From assembly GCA_001643675.2 (NCBI GenBank), contig LSRY02000007.1, forward strand, positions 315,001 to 379,000: DNA of 64,000 nt, written 5' to 3'. A program made the translations under genes and the position numbers. A model generated the notes under the pieces. That model had not been told where the DNA came from. It searched no databases and worked only from the letters and a program-made list of their open reading frames with translations. This stretch comes from Monocercomonoides exilis. Taxonomy: Eukaryota; Preaxostyla; Oxymonadida; Polymastigidae. Below, piece after piece: positions 12,181-24,800 of the stretch (position 1 is the stretch's first letter; each line of letters begins with the position of its first letter).

Positions 12181-12275
12181 TTCGCAATGGAGCGAATCAA
12201 CAAACGCAAGGAGCAGGTTTGCTCCTCGATAATGAGTATTAATAAAATTTATGGGTGGTTTTAGATCAAACTTCG
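12181..12275 (+). repeat. Left inverted terminal repeat of DIRS element
   Basis: The first 57 bases are the complement of 17447-17503 with one mismatch. The inner part, from the GGTTTGCTCC motif through ATGGGTGGTTT to CTTCG, is the near-complement of the right repeat. Confidence 0.85.
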
Positions 12276-12374
12276 CCTACAATTTAACTTCTCTTCATAC
12301 CATTGTCCGCAATTTAAATGACGCAAGATACTGCTTGAGTACCAAATAGCGACGGCGAAGACAGAAGAAATGAT

Positions 12375-13226
12375 TTGATTTACAGGCTTTCAAGGGTAGA
12401 AGATATGATTGAAGAAATTACAAGAAGCCAAACACCAGCAATGCAGTCGGGAGCTATGGAGTTGCTGCCAACGAGGAAAGTGAAGAGGGAACGAGCTAGG
12501 AGAAGAAGCAGATCGAGATCGAGCGAGTCGGAGTCGGATGTTAACTTCTGTGATCTGATCGCGAAGCGGAAACAAGGAAAGCGGGAGAGATTGCGTCGTT
12601 TAGTTAGCCGCACGAGGAGACGGGAATATGAAGAGGATAGCGACTGGGATTCTGAACAGCTGGGAGCGCTGGAAGAGAAAGAAGGAACAGAAGATTTTAC
12701 AAGATTTTTTCCCAGGGAGTGGTTGACACCCCGGAGGCAAGCGAGCGAGTTGAGGAAATTCATGGAGTTCCGTAAGGTCTGATCAATCAGAATAAATAAG
12801 GACATCTTAAACACATTTATTCCAGTTAGCGAAAAGGGTATATTTTTCGGACAAACAGACTTTGGTTTGAACGCGCTGGCAGGCACAGCCATAACAGCGA
12901 AGTGTAGAAGAGACTCACCAGAAGCGAGCTAAGAAATTGAACTCCTCCTGCCGGACCTGGATTTGGGCTTTGAAGCAGCAAAAGCAATTGCATCACATTC
13001 AGTGAAGGAATTGGAGAAGGCGCACCTCACGGAAGAGGAGAAGGAACGACCGAGAGGATTGTTTTGCGCCCATGCGTTGATCACCGACTGTGTCAGTCGT
13101 ATAAACCTTTTGAAGGTTGAACCCCAGGCGAACTGGGTGAGCGCGAAAGGGTTTCTCGAAGTTGGACTGACCAAGGACGTGCCAGAGAATCTGAGAAAGT
13201 TAGTTGAGAGCTCCAGTTTTTTTTAA
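12375..13226 (+). pseudogene. Gag-like ORF1 relic of DIRS element
   Basis: Two adjoining plus-strand frames: 12375-12782 (arginine- and serine-rich, with an RRRSRSRSSESES stretch) and 12963-13226 (an alpha-helical segment with 'GFEAAKAIASHS' and 'LEKAHLTEEEKE'). The second frame can be followed upstream to about 12810 (DILNTFIPVSEKG) with only one stop (12931 region), which suggests one original protein broken by a frame shift and a stop. Position before reverse transcriptase and a basic region fit a DIRS Gag; no zinc knuckle is seen. Function is inferred from position. Confidence 0.55.
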
Positions 13227-14103
13227 ACAGAGGGAAATGCAACAGGATACTGTGCATCTCCCGATTCCTCAGCAGTGTTCAGACTCATCTCGACCAGGAG
13301 TGTGTTCCTAATAAGGAACAGTACGGGCAGGAATTCCCAGGGCTTTGCATACAGACAGCTCCAAAAACGTGGCTTCGATGGGAGTTTCACAGATTTCAGT
13401 GGAAAGAAGAGAACGCGCCAGTTTCAGGCACAGTTTGTTCCAACCATCACAGGAAGGCCAGACCTTATCACTGGACCATTTCCCCCAGCTCCCTCAAGGA
13501 TACCAGAGGGACAGCTGTGTAATCAACAATCGGAGCCAACAAGAAGTTGTGAGAGTGGAGAGAGAAGAGAGAGACATGCTTTGCTGCGAGACAAAGATAA
13601 ACAGAAGATTAACGAGTTTCGAAGAACCAGCGATTCGACAAGAAGAATCTCACAATCGAGAGATGGATAAAAAAATAAAGTCCGCGTGATATCTTGAGAA
13701 TATCGGAAATGCGATTGCCACACTAGATCGCGAGAAGACAATAGGATAAGAAACCTCGGAAGATCGCGATATAAAAATTCGGAAAGAGAGAACAGAAGAA
13801 TACTCCGTATATCTCCACAAGACAGGACAAAAGAGCGATCGAAGATTCGAGAAGGAAGAAATGAAGGGAGCCTTGAGAGCATCTGGGACTTTTACCGGGT
13901 TCCCAGTTGGGAGCGCCCTGGAGGTGAGCTCGAAGACAGCTATTGCAGAAACTCTCAAAGGGGAAGAGGATACACAGATGCAGCCTGGCAACAAGAAGCT
14001 AGGAGTGAACAGGAGTACAGCGAGTGGATCACTGAAGGAGCCATTTCCGAGGAGACTGGTGAACAGGCTGAGCTAGTGGAAGAAAATTGGGGGAGACAAG
14101 TTA

Positions 14104-15640
14104 GTGAGCCGTGAAATAAGAGCTCGATGGAAAAGTTCCCAGTCCCTAATTTCACTCGAGAAGAGAAGAAACAGACAAGAGTTTTGGTTAACAACAGAGA
14201 TGATGAACAATTATTTATCCCTCTTGGAGGAGGAATTGAAGGACGGAGGAGTGAAGCCCATACTGGAGTCGGAGGTGAAGTGGCTCAACCCGACATTCAT
14301 GGTGATAAAGTAAGACGGTAATTGGAGAAAGATACTTGATTGCAGGACGCGAAACGAAGAAGGATTGGGAAAACACTTCAAGATGGATTCCCAGGAGATA
14401 GTGGTGGAACTCCTGGAGGAGAACGATTGGATGACCACTCTGGACATATCGAGTGCTTATCAACATGTCAAAGTGGACGAGCAATTCAGTCCCTATCTGT
14501 GCTTCAGCTTTCAAAGTCAATGCTACGCTTACGTTGGGATGCCCTTTGGAGCAAAAGACGCGCCCAGAGTTTTTACGAAGATAATGAGACGGGCGGAGTC
14601 ATATATCAGGAAACAGTGGAAGGAAAAGCTTGTAATATATCTGGACTACATTCTCCTCATGCACCTAGACAGTGATGTGTTAAGATTGATCTCACAGAAG
14701 ATAGCCCAGTTCCTGAGGAATCTGGGCTGGATACTGTCGGAGGAAAAACTGAAGTTGGAACCCGCAAGGAGCGTGGAGTTTCTGGGATGGTTGTGGAACT
14801 CAGAGGAGATGGAAGTAACGCTCCAAGAAAGGAAGAGAGTGCTGCTCCTGGAGGATGTGCGAACCTGGATAATACTGGCAAAGAAGAGAAAGAGACAGAA
14901 GATGAGAGACCTGGCAGCACTCCTCGGGAGGCTGAATTTTGTGAGGTTACAACACCCACCAGCGAGCTTGTGGATGAAACGCATGCAACATGTGCTGAGG
15001 CAGGCGATAGGCCGCGGTGGCTGGAAGGGAACTGTGATAGCCAACGCAATGATTCTGGGAGAATGATCACACTGGAGAAAGAAACAACAAGAAAACAGGC
15101 CAAGGAGTCTGAAGAGAAGGAACAGACCGGCGGTACTAACGACGGACGCTTCAGAGCTAGGATGGGGTGCAGTATTAACAATACTGAGGGAGAACGATGA
15201 GGAGAAGATATATGTCCACGGGAATTGGACCCTCCAGGAGAGTGCGTTAGCGATAAACGAAAAGGAGTCCAGAGCAGTGTTGAGGACACCAGAAAGAAAG
15301 GGAGCATGGCTGGAACAACAAAAGATAGACCATATTCGTCTGAGGACAGACAACATGTCCACGAGATGGACAATACAGAAGAAGAGGGGAGCGCCATCGC
15401 TCATTCCAACACTGAGAGCATTGGAGAAGAAACTGAACAGCCAGGGCATAACAATATAGACGGAACATCTCCCTGTAGAACAGAACACGGAAGCAGATGC
15501 ACTCAGCCGGATGGCGAAAAAGCCGGATTATGCACTGAAGGGTAAGAAAGTCGCAGAGATAGTACAAACAATCGCACCGAGAATACCAGATACAATTTTA
15601 GAACAGATTGCGCTGGTGCCCTGCGGAAGTACTTGAGACT
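14104..15640 (+). pseudogene. Reverse transcriptase/RNase H relic of DIRS element
   Basis: One frame runs through the domain with three in-frame stops: TAA 14311-14313, TGA 15064-15066 and TAG 15457-15459. Recognisable parts are WLNPTFMV, WRKILDCR, the palm motif TLDISSAYQHV, FQSQCYAYVGMPFG, and YLDY at 14638-14649 where active enzymes have YLDD. FLGW follows. The RNase H part has TTDASELGWGA, RTDNMS and ends with HLPVEQNTEADALSR, the typical N..AD.LSR signature. The order and motifs match Ty3/DIRS-type polyproteins. Loss of the second catalytic Asp and three stops make it inactive. Confidence 0.85.
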
Positions 15641-15666
15641 ATCCTCTCTGAGAAGGAGGAGAGAGA

Positions 15667-16975
15667 GAGAAACACTAGAAGACGACATAGTGCTAGTCCA
15701 TCCGTTCCTGAGAAATATTGGACGGGTGTTAAAAGTGAAGATGAAGGAAGCCCAGAGGGAACTAACGATTCTGATTCTGCCAGCCTGGCAGGGGCAGACC
15801 TGGACCCCGTGACTGCAGCCTGGGCATACAACAAAGACCCTGGGGACCTTTCAGGAGTGCATGACACTAGGAGCGAAGATGAGAAGGGAAGGCTGGATGT
15901 TACCCCTAGGAGAGGTGATATGCGTCACACTGGAGAGGAAAATATCCCAGGAAGGGATTTCTTCCTCACATGGGGAGAATACGTTGGAGCAAGAGATATA
16001 GCAGCAGCAATACTAAGAAACCAAAAGGGCGAAAGAGACACATGGAGATCGCTGCGAAGATTTAAGCAATTTCTTGATAGAGAGAGCATGGATGATACTG
16101 ACCCCCTCACGACTAAAGATGCCAAATGGATCATGGCAGAGTTAGCCGAAAAGCTTTCAAATACTAACCTGTCTGGTAAAGTGATTTATCAGACGGTAAG
16201 AAAAGAACTCAATTTTATTAATTTTTTTGTGAGACGAAAATTGATGTGAAGGATATTGATATATTTTAAAACTTACGTGGGAGAGAAGCCGAGAAAGGGA
16301 AAGTGATACAAATCAATGTGGGACTTAACAATCATCACGAAATGAGCTGAAAGCACCTTCAACGTAAAAGATATACGGACACTCCAGAGGAGAGCCCTCA
16401 TCTTCACTATGATTTTCGGTGCTTAAAGTCCAGCAGAGCTGGAGAGAATGAGAAGCGATACAACTTTATTTACGGACGAGTTTGTCCAGACACAAGTGCA
16501 AACACAAATATCAGGGGGAGAGGCTGTTAAGGTTGTCATAAATATACATCCAAACCCACGAATAGATGCTATTGCAGTGCTCCAACGTTGGATGGACTAT
16601 ACTAAGACGACTTTTAAAGATGAACATGCGTTGTACGATATAGAAGGGAATAGAGCCGCCAACCTTCAGAAGATTAAAGAAGAACTAACGGCTATTTTGA
16701 GAGAGAACGAAACACCTGAAACTTTCACTGCGTGCTCTATAAGACACGCAGTGATTACACATTTAGCAAGACAAGAAAAAGCAGACTGGAAGGTGATCAA
16801 TGCAAATGCGAGATGTGCGCCGGGTTCGAGAGTGGCTCAGGAGTATTACACCGTGCTACCAGTTCAAGACACGAGATGGATCCTGGAGACAATCGGTGGA
16901 TCAGTACTCCAGAGGGGAGAAGATTCAAGTCAGATAAGAGTGGAGATACGAAGGAAGGGATGCTGGAGAAAGTAG
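15667..16975 (+). pseudogene. Tyrosine recombinase relic of DIRS element
   Basis: Follows RNase H. A frame near 15680-15800 reads VLVHPFLRNIG then LTILILPAWQGQTW, typical of the segment between RNase H and recombinase. A different frame (to 16249) holds an N-terminal core-binding-like helix bundle (RSLRRFKQFLDRE), and 16370-16975 holds the catalytic domain: RRALIFTMIFGA, then box 2 SIRHAVITHLARQEK and the terminal VAQEYY with the expected nucleophilic Tyr. Damage includes frame changes and TAA at 16424-16426 exactly where the first catalytic Arg (R-P-S-E type) is expected; the following codon is Ser. Inactive copy. Confidence 0.75.
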
Positions 16976-17446
16976 ATGCAGAGATGAAATATCACACCGA
17001 TGAATTACCCTAATCGGGATCTGAAGAAGGGAAGAAACTTACGAGAAAGCGATCAAGAGGAAGAAAGAAGCTGCCGAATGGAGAAGTGAGAAGAGGTGAA
17101 ATGGCTCAGTCACGAAACTCAGCATCCCGACAACCGAGTCGCCAGAAGACACCCTCCATAATCCCCAAAAGCATTTGTGAGCTGACTGGAGTGAGGGACG
17201 CAATTCCGCTGAAGAGGAGGGGAAAAGATCGGAAGAGGCGTAGCGGAAGAAGTTTTGGACAGATAGGTAATGACACTGAAGAGGCAAGGGCCAAATCTAT
17301 GTCGCCTCAAAGATATCCCAAGAGGGAGCGGCTTTAGAGCAGGAGGTCCGCACCACTGCACGCACGCTCTCAACTCATCCGCCGCACTCGAGCGTGTTAG
17401 AAAAGGGGTTTTAGATCACACATACAGAGATAAAAGGGGTTTAGAG

Positions 17447-17543
17447 ACTCATTATCGAGGAGCAAACCTGCTCCTTGCGTTTGTTGATTCGCTCTATTGC
17501 GAATTAATAAAAACGCAGTGAGACAGGTTTGCTCCGAGATAAT
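17447..17543. repeat. Internal complementary region of DIRS element
   Basis: 17447-17503 is complementary to the outer left repeat (one mismatch in 57). 17507-17543 is perfectly complementary to 18162-18198, the outer right repeat. Joined copies of both element ends at an internal site are the template used by DIRS elements to complete a circular DNA intermediate (family knowledge). Confidence 0.88.
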
Positions 17544-18118
17544 AAGAATGCGGATGGAGAGACGATAGGCGGAGTGGTGCGAGGTGGAGCCAGAAGTGTG
17601 GAGGGAGATGGCTAGAAAAAAGGGCGAGATATTGAAAGAGAGAAAAGGAGATCAAACGCCCGAAGTGATTAGTGTACGCCGAGAGCCTGGAAAGATACAA
17701 ATAGAACGAACAAACAAGTTTAATCAAAAAGCTTTCTCCTCAACATGATTACGATAGTGTTTAACACAGAAGAGTCAGGTCGGTCCATACAGTGCACGAT
17801 GATAGGGTTTGCTCTGCTGGATCAACATAAGAGCGGGAGGCAAAGCATATCACACGCAGTTTTCTTTTCCACGCCTCGCGAAAGCGAGAGTGATTTTTCT
17901 TTCTGCTCCAAGAATACTCGCCTCACCGGATCCCTGCACGGCCTGCAGGTGAGAGCTCCGAGGGGCAATGTCCCCTGCCCTCTGGTCTTCGTGACCAAGG
18001 CGAAAAGGTGCAGTCGGTGGTGAAGTGAAGCGGACAATGCATTATTTTATTTCTTAATTTTAATGTTATTGTTTTGTATTTTTATCTCGCCCTTTTTTCC
18101 ACGTTATTTGGGATAGAA
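17544..18118. other. DIRS element 3' segment without recognised gene
   Basis: Lies between the internal complementary region and the right repeat. A 92-codon frame (17745-18023) resembles no family known to me. The stretch near 17870-18010 is GC-rich compared with the rest; its origin is unknown. Confidence 0.4.
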
Positions 18119-18198
18119 CGAAGTTTTTCACTCAAACCACCCATAAATTATATTAATACTCATTATCTCGGAGCAAACCTGTCTCACTGCGTTTTTAT
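18119..18198 (-). repeat. Right inverted terminal repeat of DIRS element
   Basis: Its complement matches the left repeat through GGTTTGCTCC, the ATGAGTATTAAT segment and ATGGGTGGTTT to AACTTCG. Its outermost 37 bases match the second half of the internal complementary region. Confidence 0.85.
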
Positions 18199-18859
18199 AA
18201 AAAAATTTTTTGAGATTTTCATCAAAAATAAAAATTGAAACAAAAAATTTTTTGTTTGAACGCAAAATTGGACAATAATCCTGGCTCAATTTGCTTTTTC
18301 TGGACTTTAAAAACAACCCTGGATCATTTTTCAAAAAATGGGATTATTCGCAATTTTGACACAAGAAAGGAGATCAGAACCGAGTTTAACTGAAATTGAT
18401 ATTTTGCATTTGTCACGGAAATGATAACTCAAAACTTCTTTTAATCAATATATTTTTTCACCACAATTTTCATCAAACTTGCCAATTCTTTTCTCATCAA
18501 GAAAGACACTTTTTGTTCATTTTTTATAAAAAAACTTTAATATAATTTTTCTACAAAAAAAATCATTTCGAACTCCATATTTTTTGTTTTCAATTCATTG
18601 AAACGCGTTCAAAACGAAAAACACAACACGAGCAATAATTTAATAGAAATCGATGAGTTCGCATTCTCATCCACAAAAAAACAATTCAGTGAACAAGAAA
18701 TTGCATCAAAAAGCCAATTGAAGTCGTAGCAAGCACGCCACAAACAGAAAACACCAAATGATGCATTTTTGGATCATAAAAATACTCAATTAATTCACAG
18801 AATAACGAAAAAACCAATCCCTCTCTCTTTCATTTTCAAATTTCTCCTTCTCTTCTTCT
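18199..18859. other. AT-rich spacer downstream of the beta-helix gene
   Basis: About 660 bases between the DIRS element and the 3' end of the minus-strand membrane-protein gene. No gene or RNA seen. Confidence 0.6.
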
Positions 18860-21800
18860 TCATTTGTTCATGCTTTCAATCAGCTTTCTTGCCTCAGCTG
18901 ACACACTCAACTCCTCATCCTCTGACAACTCGTTGTATCCAATCGCATCGGACATCGTAACGATCACTGTGCCTGGAGGGAAGTGCTGGATGAACTCTCT
19001 TTTCAGCACATTCAGCTCCACACGCTCGCACCCTCTCTCCGACACGCAGCTCTTCACAACTGCCTCAAATGTGTTCCCTGAAACCCCCTTCATGTCTGGC
19101 CTCTCCCCATTCACTATCTTCTGTCCAGCCACCACTGCCTCGTATTCTCCAAATGGGATCTGCAGGGTCAGGCACTCCCACAGCATCATCCCAATCGAGA
19201 ATGAAACTGACTCCTTTGTTGCCCCCATCTTCTTGTTCATCTGCAGCTCGGGTGCCTTCCACCTCAGACACTCCTTCCTGTTGTCATCCTCATCCTCAAA
19301 GGCTGATGAAGGTGGTGGTGAACCTCGACCATTCCTGTTGGCAGTTGAGAAGTCAGAGGAAGATGTGATGATGGTGGAGGCGGAGGAGATGGATGAGGAA
19401 TCTGAATCATCTGAAGAGAAGTCGGAATGCTTGGCAATGCAGATCACCATGTGCTCTGAGAACAGCACAATGTGCGGACTCAGATTGGCAAGGGAGGTCA
19501 GCTCGTCTTCTTCATTCTCAAGTGAGTGAAGTGCCCCATTCGCCACCCAGAACAAGACCTGGGCAGCTGTGTGTTCTCTCTCCTGCAGAGTGCCAATCGC
19601 CATTTCTTTCTTCTCATTCCTTCCGTGCAACAGCATGAACAGCGAATCCCTCAAGTCCACAATCAGCTTTTCAAACACTGATGAACAGGCTATTGCATCC
19701 ACCAGATTCGACATCGATGAGGTGGTTGGACACAGACTCTCTGGTCGAACAAATGTTGAATCTGAATCAGTGGTTGAAGTGGATGAAATCGATGGCGATG
19801 GCGTTCTCTTTCTGGACTCTTCCTCTTTCTCATCAACCTTCTCCAGCATCCATTCTGGGATCTTGTCTGAATCCCTTCCAAGGATGTATTCAGTTGAGCC
19901 ACTCTCAGAAAGAAGATGCTCTGATGACTCTGAATGTCCCAAGCTATTCTCATACACCCTCTTCTTTATCCTCTCTTCATTTTTCTTCTCAGCCTCCCTC
20001 TCTGCTCTCCTCCACTGCTCCTCAGGTGACATCTCCATCGTTACCATCTCAAATGCTTTTGGATCCTTCTTCACTGTGTCATTCACAATCTCCTCCAATT
20101 CCCTTGATCTTCTCTTTTGCTTTCTCCATCGAACAACAAATAGAATAAATCCTATGAGAACTATCAAAAACAAAGCAGCCAGAACAACAACAATGATTGG
20201 CCATATTGATTTCCCTTCTTTTCCTCCTTCAACAATTCTTTCATCCCCTTTTGATTCTGGGACACTCCTGTTCTTCAGAATGAATGATTCAGTTGCTGAA
20301 TGTGAAGTTAGATTACCAAACAGAATGCACACTCTCACTTCTGCTCCACTTGCCGCTCCTTCAATTGTTTCCGCAGGAACAGACCCATGAACCTCATCTT
20401 CTGAAATGAAACCTCTTTCATCAAACAAATGCTTCTCAACCACCTCTTCATCTCCTTCTGCTGCAACTGTTTCGAATGAGAGATTGCAAGGGAGGAGCAG
20501 TGATCCTCTGAACACAAGATTCACCTTCTCCCCTGACTTTTCAGCTGACACACTCTCCACCTTCGGGATGAAAAAGGGAGATGCCCTTTCTCCTGCAATC
20601 CCTTCCAATGAGCATCCTCCATCCAATATCCAAAGTGAGGAATTATCTTTCACTCCATCACCCCCCTTCAAACTCACAACATTCATTTGTGAAGAGCCTT
20701 CACACAGGATGTTCCTTCTTGCTGATGGATAATTCTGAATCGATGGATTGTTTCCCTCAAATTTTCCTTCAGATATCTCAACACTTCCACCTGACAATGA
20801 AAGTCCTCCTTTCTTCGAGTTGCTGATTGTGGTGTCTTTCATTGTCACATTGCTTGATTTCACACCCACAACCGATCCATTCCAACCACACAATGGGTTA
20901 TTCCCTTTGTCATTTTCTTCTTTATCTTCTCCCAAATCGTTATTCTTCTGATGGATGACTGGCTCATCCATTGCTTTGCCATCAAACAAACAGGAAACAA
21001 CAGACACATCTGAACTGTCTAAAACAGACAACTGGCTTCCTTTCTCAGCTGAAAGCATACAATAAGAAAATGAGCAGTTGATCAGATTCACATTTGTCTT
21101 GCTCCTCTCAATTCTCACAATGCTCCTGTTGTTATTGTTGTTCTCATTTGATGAAATATTCTCAAAAACTGCTGCAGATATTCTGAGACTCCCCATTTCT
21201 TCATCATTATTTCTTCCATTTCCATTCATATTCAGCTCTTCCTTGTTCGTTGAGATCAGACAGCCATTGCTCAATGAGATGTTGGAACAGTTCATTTTTT
21301 CAATTGAGGCAGTTACACTCACTCCAATTGCAACAACATCTGCTGTCGATGTGAGAGACTCCAGAGTCATTTGGGAAAGCACAATTTCAGATTCATCTGA
21401 AAACAAAAGCAAGGGTTTTGCAAAAGACAGCCAGCTGAATGATGTCTCACTCATCTTCAGAACTCCTCCCCAAACAGCCATCACATGCGAATCCAGCTCC
21501 AACAAGGCATCGGCTGCTGTGAATGTGCACTGAAACACTTCCAACGATCCATGAGATTCAGCGAATACTGCTGAGTGTGCTGCCTCAAACGAAGAGGCAA
21601 ATGATATCAGGCAGTTGCGAAGTGTGCAATCCTCCTCAAACAGAACCACACTCTGGGCACCTCCAGTGTGGGGAATGGTTGTGCTCAGCTGGATTGTTGC
21701 CTGCTGCTTTGTTGAAGGCAGGATGGACAGCCCATGCACAGTTGTCTCTGAGAGGAAGGTGGATGAGGTGTTGATGAAAATGATGTTGAGCAGTCCTGGC

Positions 21801-24800
21801 TGGATGTGGTGAACAGCAGATGAGATGCTCTGGCAGGGGTTTGTTGGCAATCCACACTGGCGAGTGTCTGCCGAATCGAGACACACAAAGATCTGGGGTG
21901 CATACAAGAATGTGATCAAGGGGATCAAGTCCACATCCTGCTCATCAGCATCACTCGCACAGATGGACTGGTTCGACTGGAGCGACTCCTGGGTGAAGTC
22001 GAGGGCAAAGAGTGTTTCGTTGATCTGCTGCTCGATCGACTGGCAGTTGATGAATATATCCTTCCCCACCAGCGCATCATTCATTGTGAATCGGATCTCT
22101 GAAATCTTCAGTGGGAGAAGCAATGAGCCATCTGGTGCTGGTGTTTGTGCTTGTGATAAGGGATCCACACAATCAAACATCATTCCGCCTCCTCTCCCAA
22201 CCACTGTCGAGCACCTGCAGAGTGTGAATGAGCATTGCCTCACCTCCACCGATGATTCCTCGATCTTCATACACATCATCAGTGCCCCTCCCCTTTCACT
22301 CGCCTCGCTCACACACCGGCTGAATGTGCACTTCTCAACAACACTCTCCACAGCATCGAACACTCCGAGGCAAAGAATGGTTGCACTGTCACCAGAGCAT
22401 GTGTTGTTGGCAAATGAGGATGACAGGATTTGGAGGGAGCAACAAGACTTGTCTGGCACTTCATTGTGAGCAGATGAATTCACAGGTGGATGAGATGGTG
22501 TTCTTTCGAATGACACAAGAGAGCACGAAGATGTCGAGACATTCGAGACTGTCATGTTGGAAAGGGTGATTGACTGAGAAGGAAGTGAAACAAGGAGAAA
22601 TGGGTGAGTGGATGAGAACGAGGACAAGGTGCAATTGTCGATCAACAAGCTTCCCTCTGAAACACTCAACAGTGTGAATGAAACAAGCTCACTGGAACTT
22701 TGAGAAGCGAAGGAGCAGTGCTTCATTTGGAGAAGCGATGAGGAAGTTGAGGATCTGATGAATGTTCTGTGATGGGCAAATGCTGTTGGGATGTGGAAGG
22801 AGAGAACCTCAAATGAAAGATGGATAGTCGAATGGATCATCCATTCTTCATTTCCAACCGAATCATCGCCCACACCAATCCCTGACTCATTGTCTTTTCC
22901 AACGAATTTCATTGAGATGTGTTCTGATTCAACAGAAGATGAAAGGGAAAGGGATGAGGAGAGTGAGGAAATGTGAGACACCGAGATGGACAATCCATCT
23001 TCATCATCATCAGAAGAACTTCCAGGGAGTGGGGTGAATCTGAGGGAGATGAGATGGGAGATAGATCTGTATGGAGAAACAGCATATCCACATCCACTGA
23101 AGTCTCCTCCTTCCTCCCCATCAACAAACCCACTCCCACTGAAGTTGCTCCACAGATACACCACAAGCGGAATCACAAACCCAACCCCTGTGCTGCCCCT
23201 CTCCCACCCACACAGCTCATCCATCGATGACTTTTCCTTCTCACTCATCTCCCAGCAGAAATGCGTGGAATCCACAACCTCATCCAGAGAGCTCCCATTC
23301 ACAAACACATTCTTCCCTTTCCAGGCACAGCACCCCACAAACTTCATATCCAGGAGAACAAACTGAGTTGCATCATTCTCCAATGATAGAAACATTCCTC
23401 CTCCACATCCATCCTCTTCTCCTTCTTCCCTCTTTCCTGCACAGCACCCTTCAAACTTCGATGATCCATTCACAACCATTTCATCATTGCCTCTCAGACA
23501 CACATGCAACCCTCCCCCTTTTGCTCTGCTTCCCTTTGCCCAACATCCATTCAATGTGCAGTTGTCAATTATCAGCTTTTTCTTTTCTGATTCATGGGCA
23601 TTTGACTCATCCCCAGCACAAACACAAACACAAGCTCCATCTCCATTTTCTTTTGTGATTCCCTCAAAAACACACTCAACACAATTCAATACAAAACTGC
23701 TCCCCTTCCCTTCAATCAACGAATGGGCTGAAAACATCATTGCTCCTTTTGTCTCAAACATTTCCATCTTCAACTCCCCTCCAACCACACTCACAAAGCA
23801 GAATCCAATCTCACTCCCTGACTCAGATGATGAATTCATTGATGAGCAGTTCGAAAGAGTGAGAGAGGAAGTGGAAGCGGGGAGTATGATGAAAGAGTGG
23901 GCATCTGAGAGAGAAGAAGGAAGGGAGAAGCAGATGTTGTATATTGAGCATTCTGTGGAAACACTCACCAGCCATTGGTTGGAGATCTCTGCTTGTGGTG
24001 CATGCACATCAACAGCCATTCCCTTTTCCTCACATGAGATGTTCCAAACTGGTCCGTCCATCATCATCTCCTCATCCAGCTCATATCCCTCTCCAACAAC
24101 AATCTGCCTTTGTGATGAGCCAAATCTGAGCTGAGCTGCATGCATTATTGTCTGACATGGGAAATCGCTGAATCCACAAAAACAAGAATCAAAAACCCAG
24201 TTTCCTTCAGTTCCTCCAACATGTGCTGGTGGTTGGAATGACTCCAAAAATACATTCAACGGAAACATTCCCATTTCACTCCGAATTCTATCAAAGCCCA
24301 TCAACTCTTCAAATCCCAGCCTATTCAGTGAAACACAAATCTTCTCCAAATTGATTGTCTCGCCATTCATGTTGCTCCCATTCACAAAGATATCTCTTCC
24401 TCCCTCTCCTGCCTCACAATCCACAAAACTCACTGATGAAATCACAAATTCTGCTGCCCTATCCCCCAGCCAAAGATACAATCCTCCTCCACACTTGCTG
24501 CACGAACACGAGTTGAGTGTGGTTGGAAGCGAGGAAGATCCCATTCTGAAGGTGCTGGTTGATGATTTCATGTCAACTCTGATCCCTCCTCCACTCCCAC
24601 TCGAACACTCACAGTTCTCGATTGTTGTGTTCCACAGACAAAATGACTCTCCCTCACTGATTGTCTTTGACACCACTGCTCCATCTCCTTCTGTTTTTGT
24701 CACATGTGAAAAGTTGGAATTGGCAACAAAGGATTCATCACTGTTTAGAAGAGAAGAAGATGAAGACAGCAACAACAATGAAGCAGAAGAGGTTTCTTGA

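Larger units (their letters stand above)
12181..18198 (+). mobile_element. Decayed DIRS-type tyrosine-recombinase retrotransposon
   Basis: A 6.0-kb element with the hallmark DIRS layout: inverted terminal repeats (12181-12275 and 18119-18198) plus an internal complementary region (17447-17543). The two halves of the internal region are complementary to the outer ends of the left and right repeats respectively. It encodes, in order, a Gag-like protein, reverse transcriptase with RNase H, and a tyrosine recombinase in place of a DDE integrase. It is more GC-rich than its surroundings. No target duplication is visible, as expected when integration uses a recombinase. Multiple stop codons and changed catalytic residues show the copy is dead. 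Confidence 0.88.

Noticed and set aside
14646-15488. 280-codon minus-strand frame opposite the reverse transcriptase
   Set aside because: The plus strand carries clear RT and RNase H motifs; the antisense frame has none.
17745-18023. 92-codon frame near the DIRS right end
   Set aside because: No motif; position between the internal complementary region and the right repeat suggests element-internal, probably non-coding sequence.
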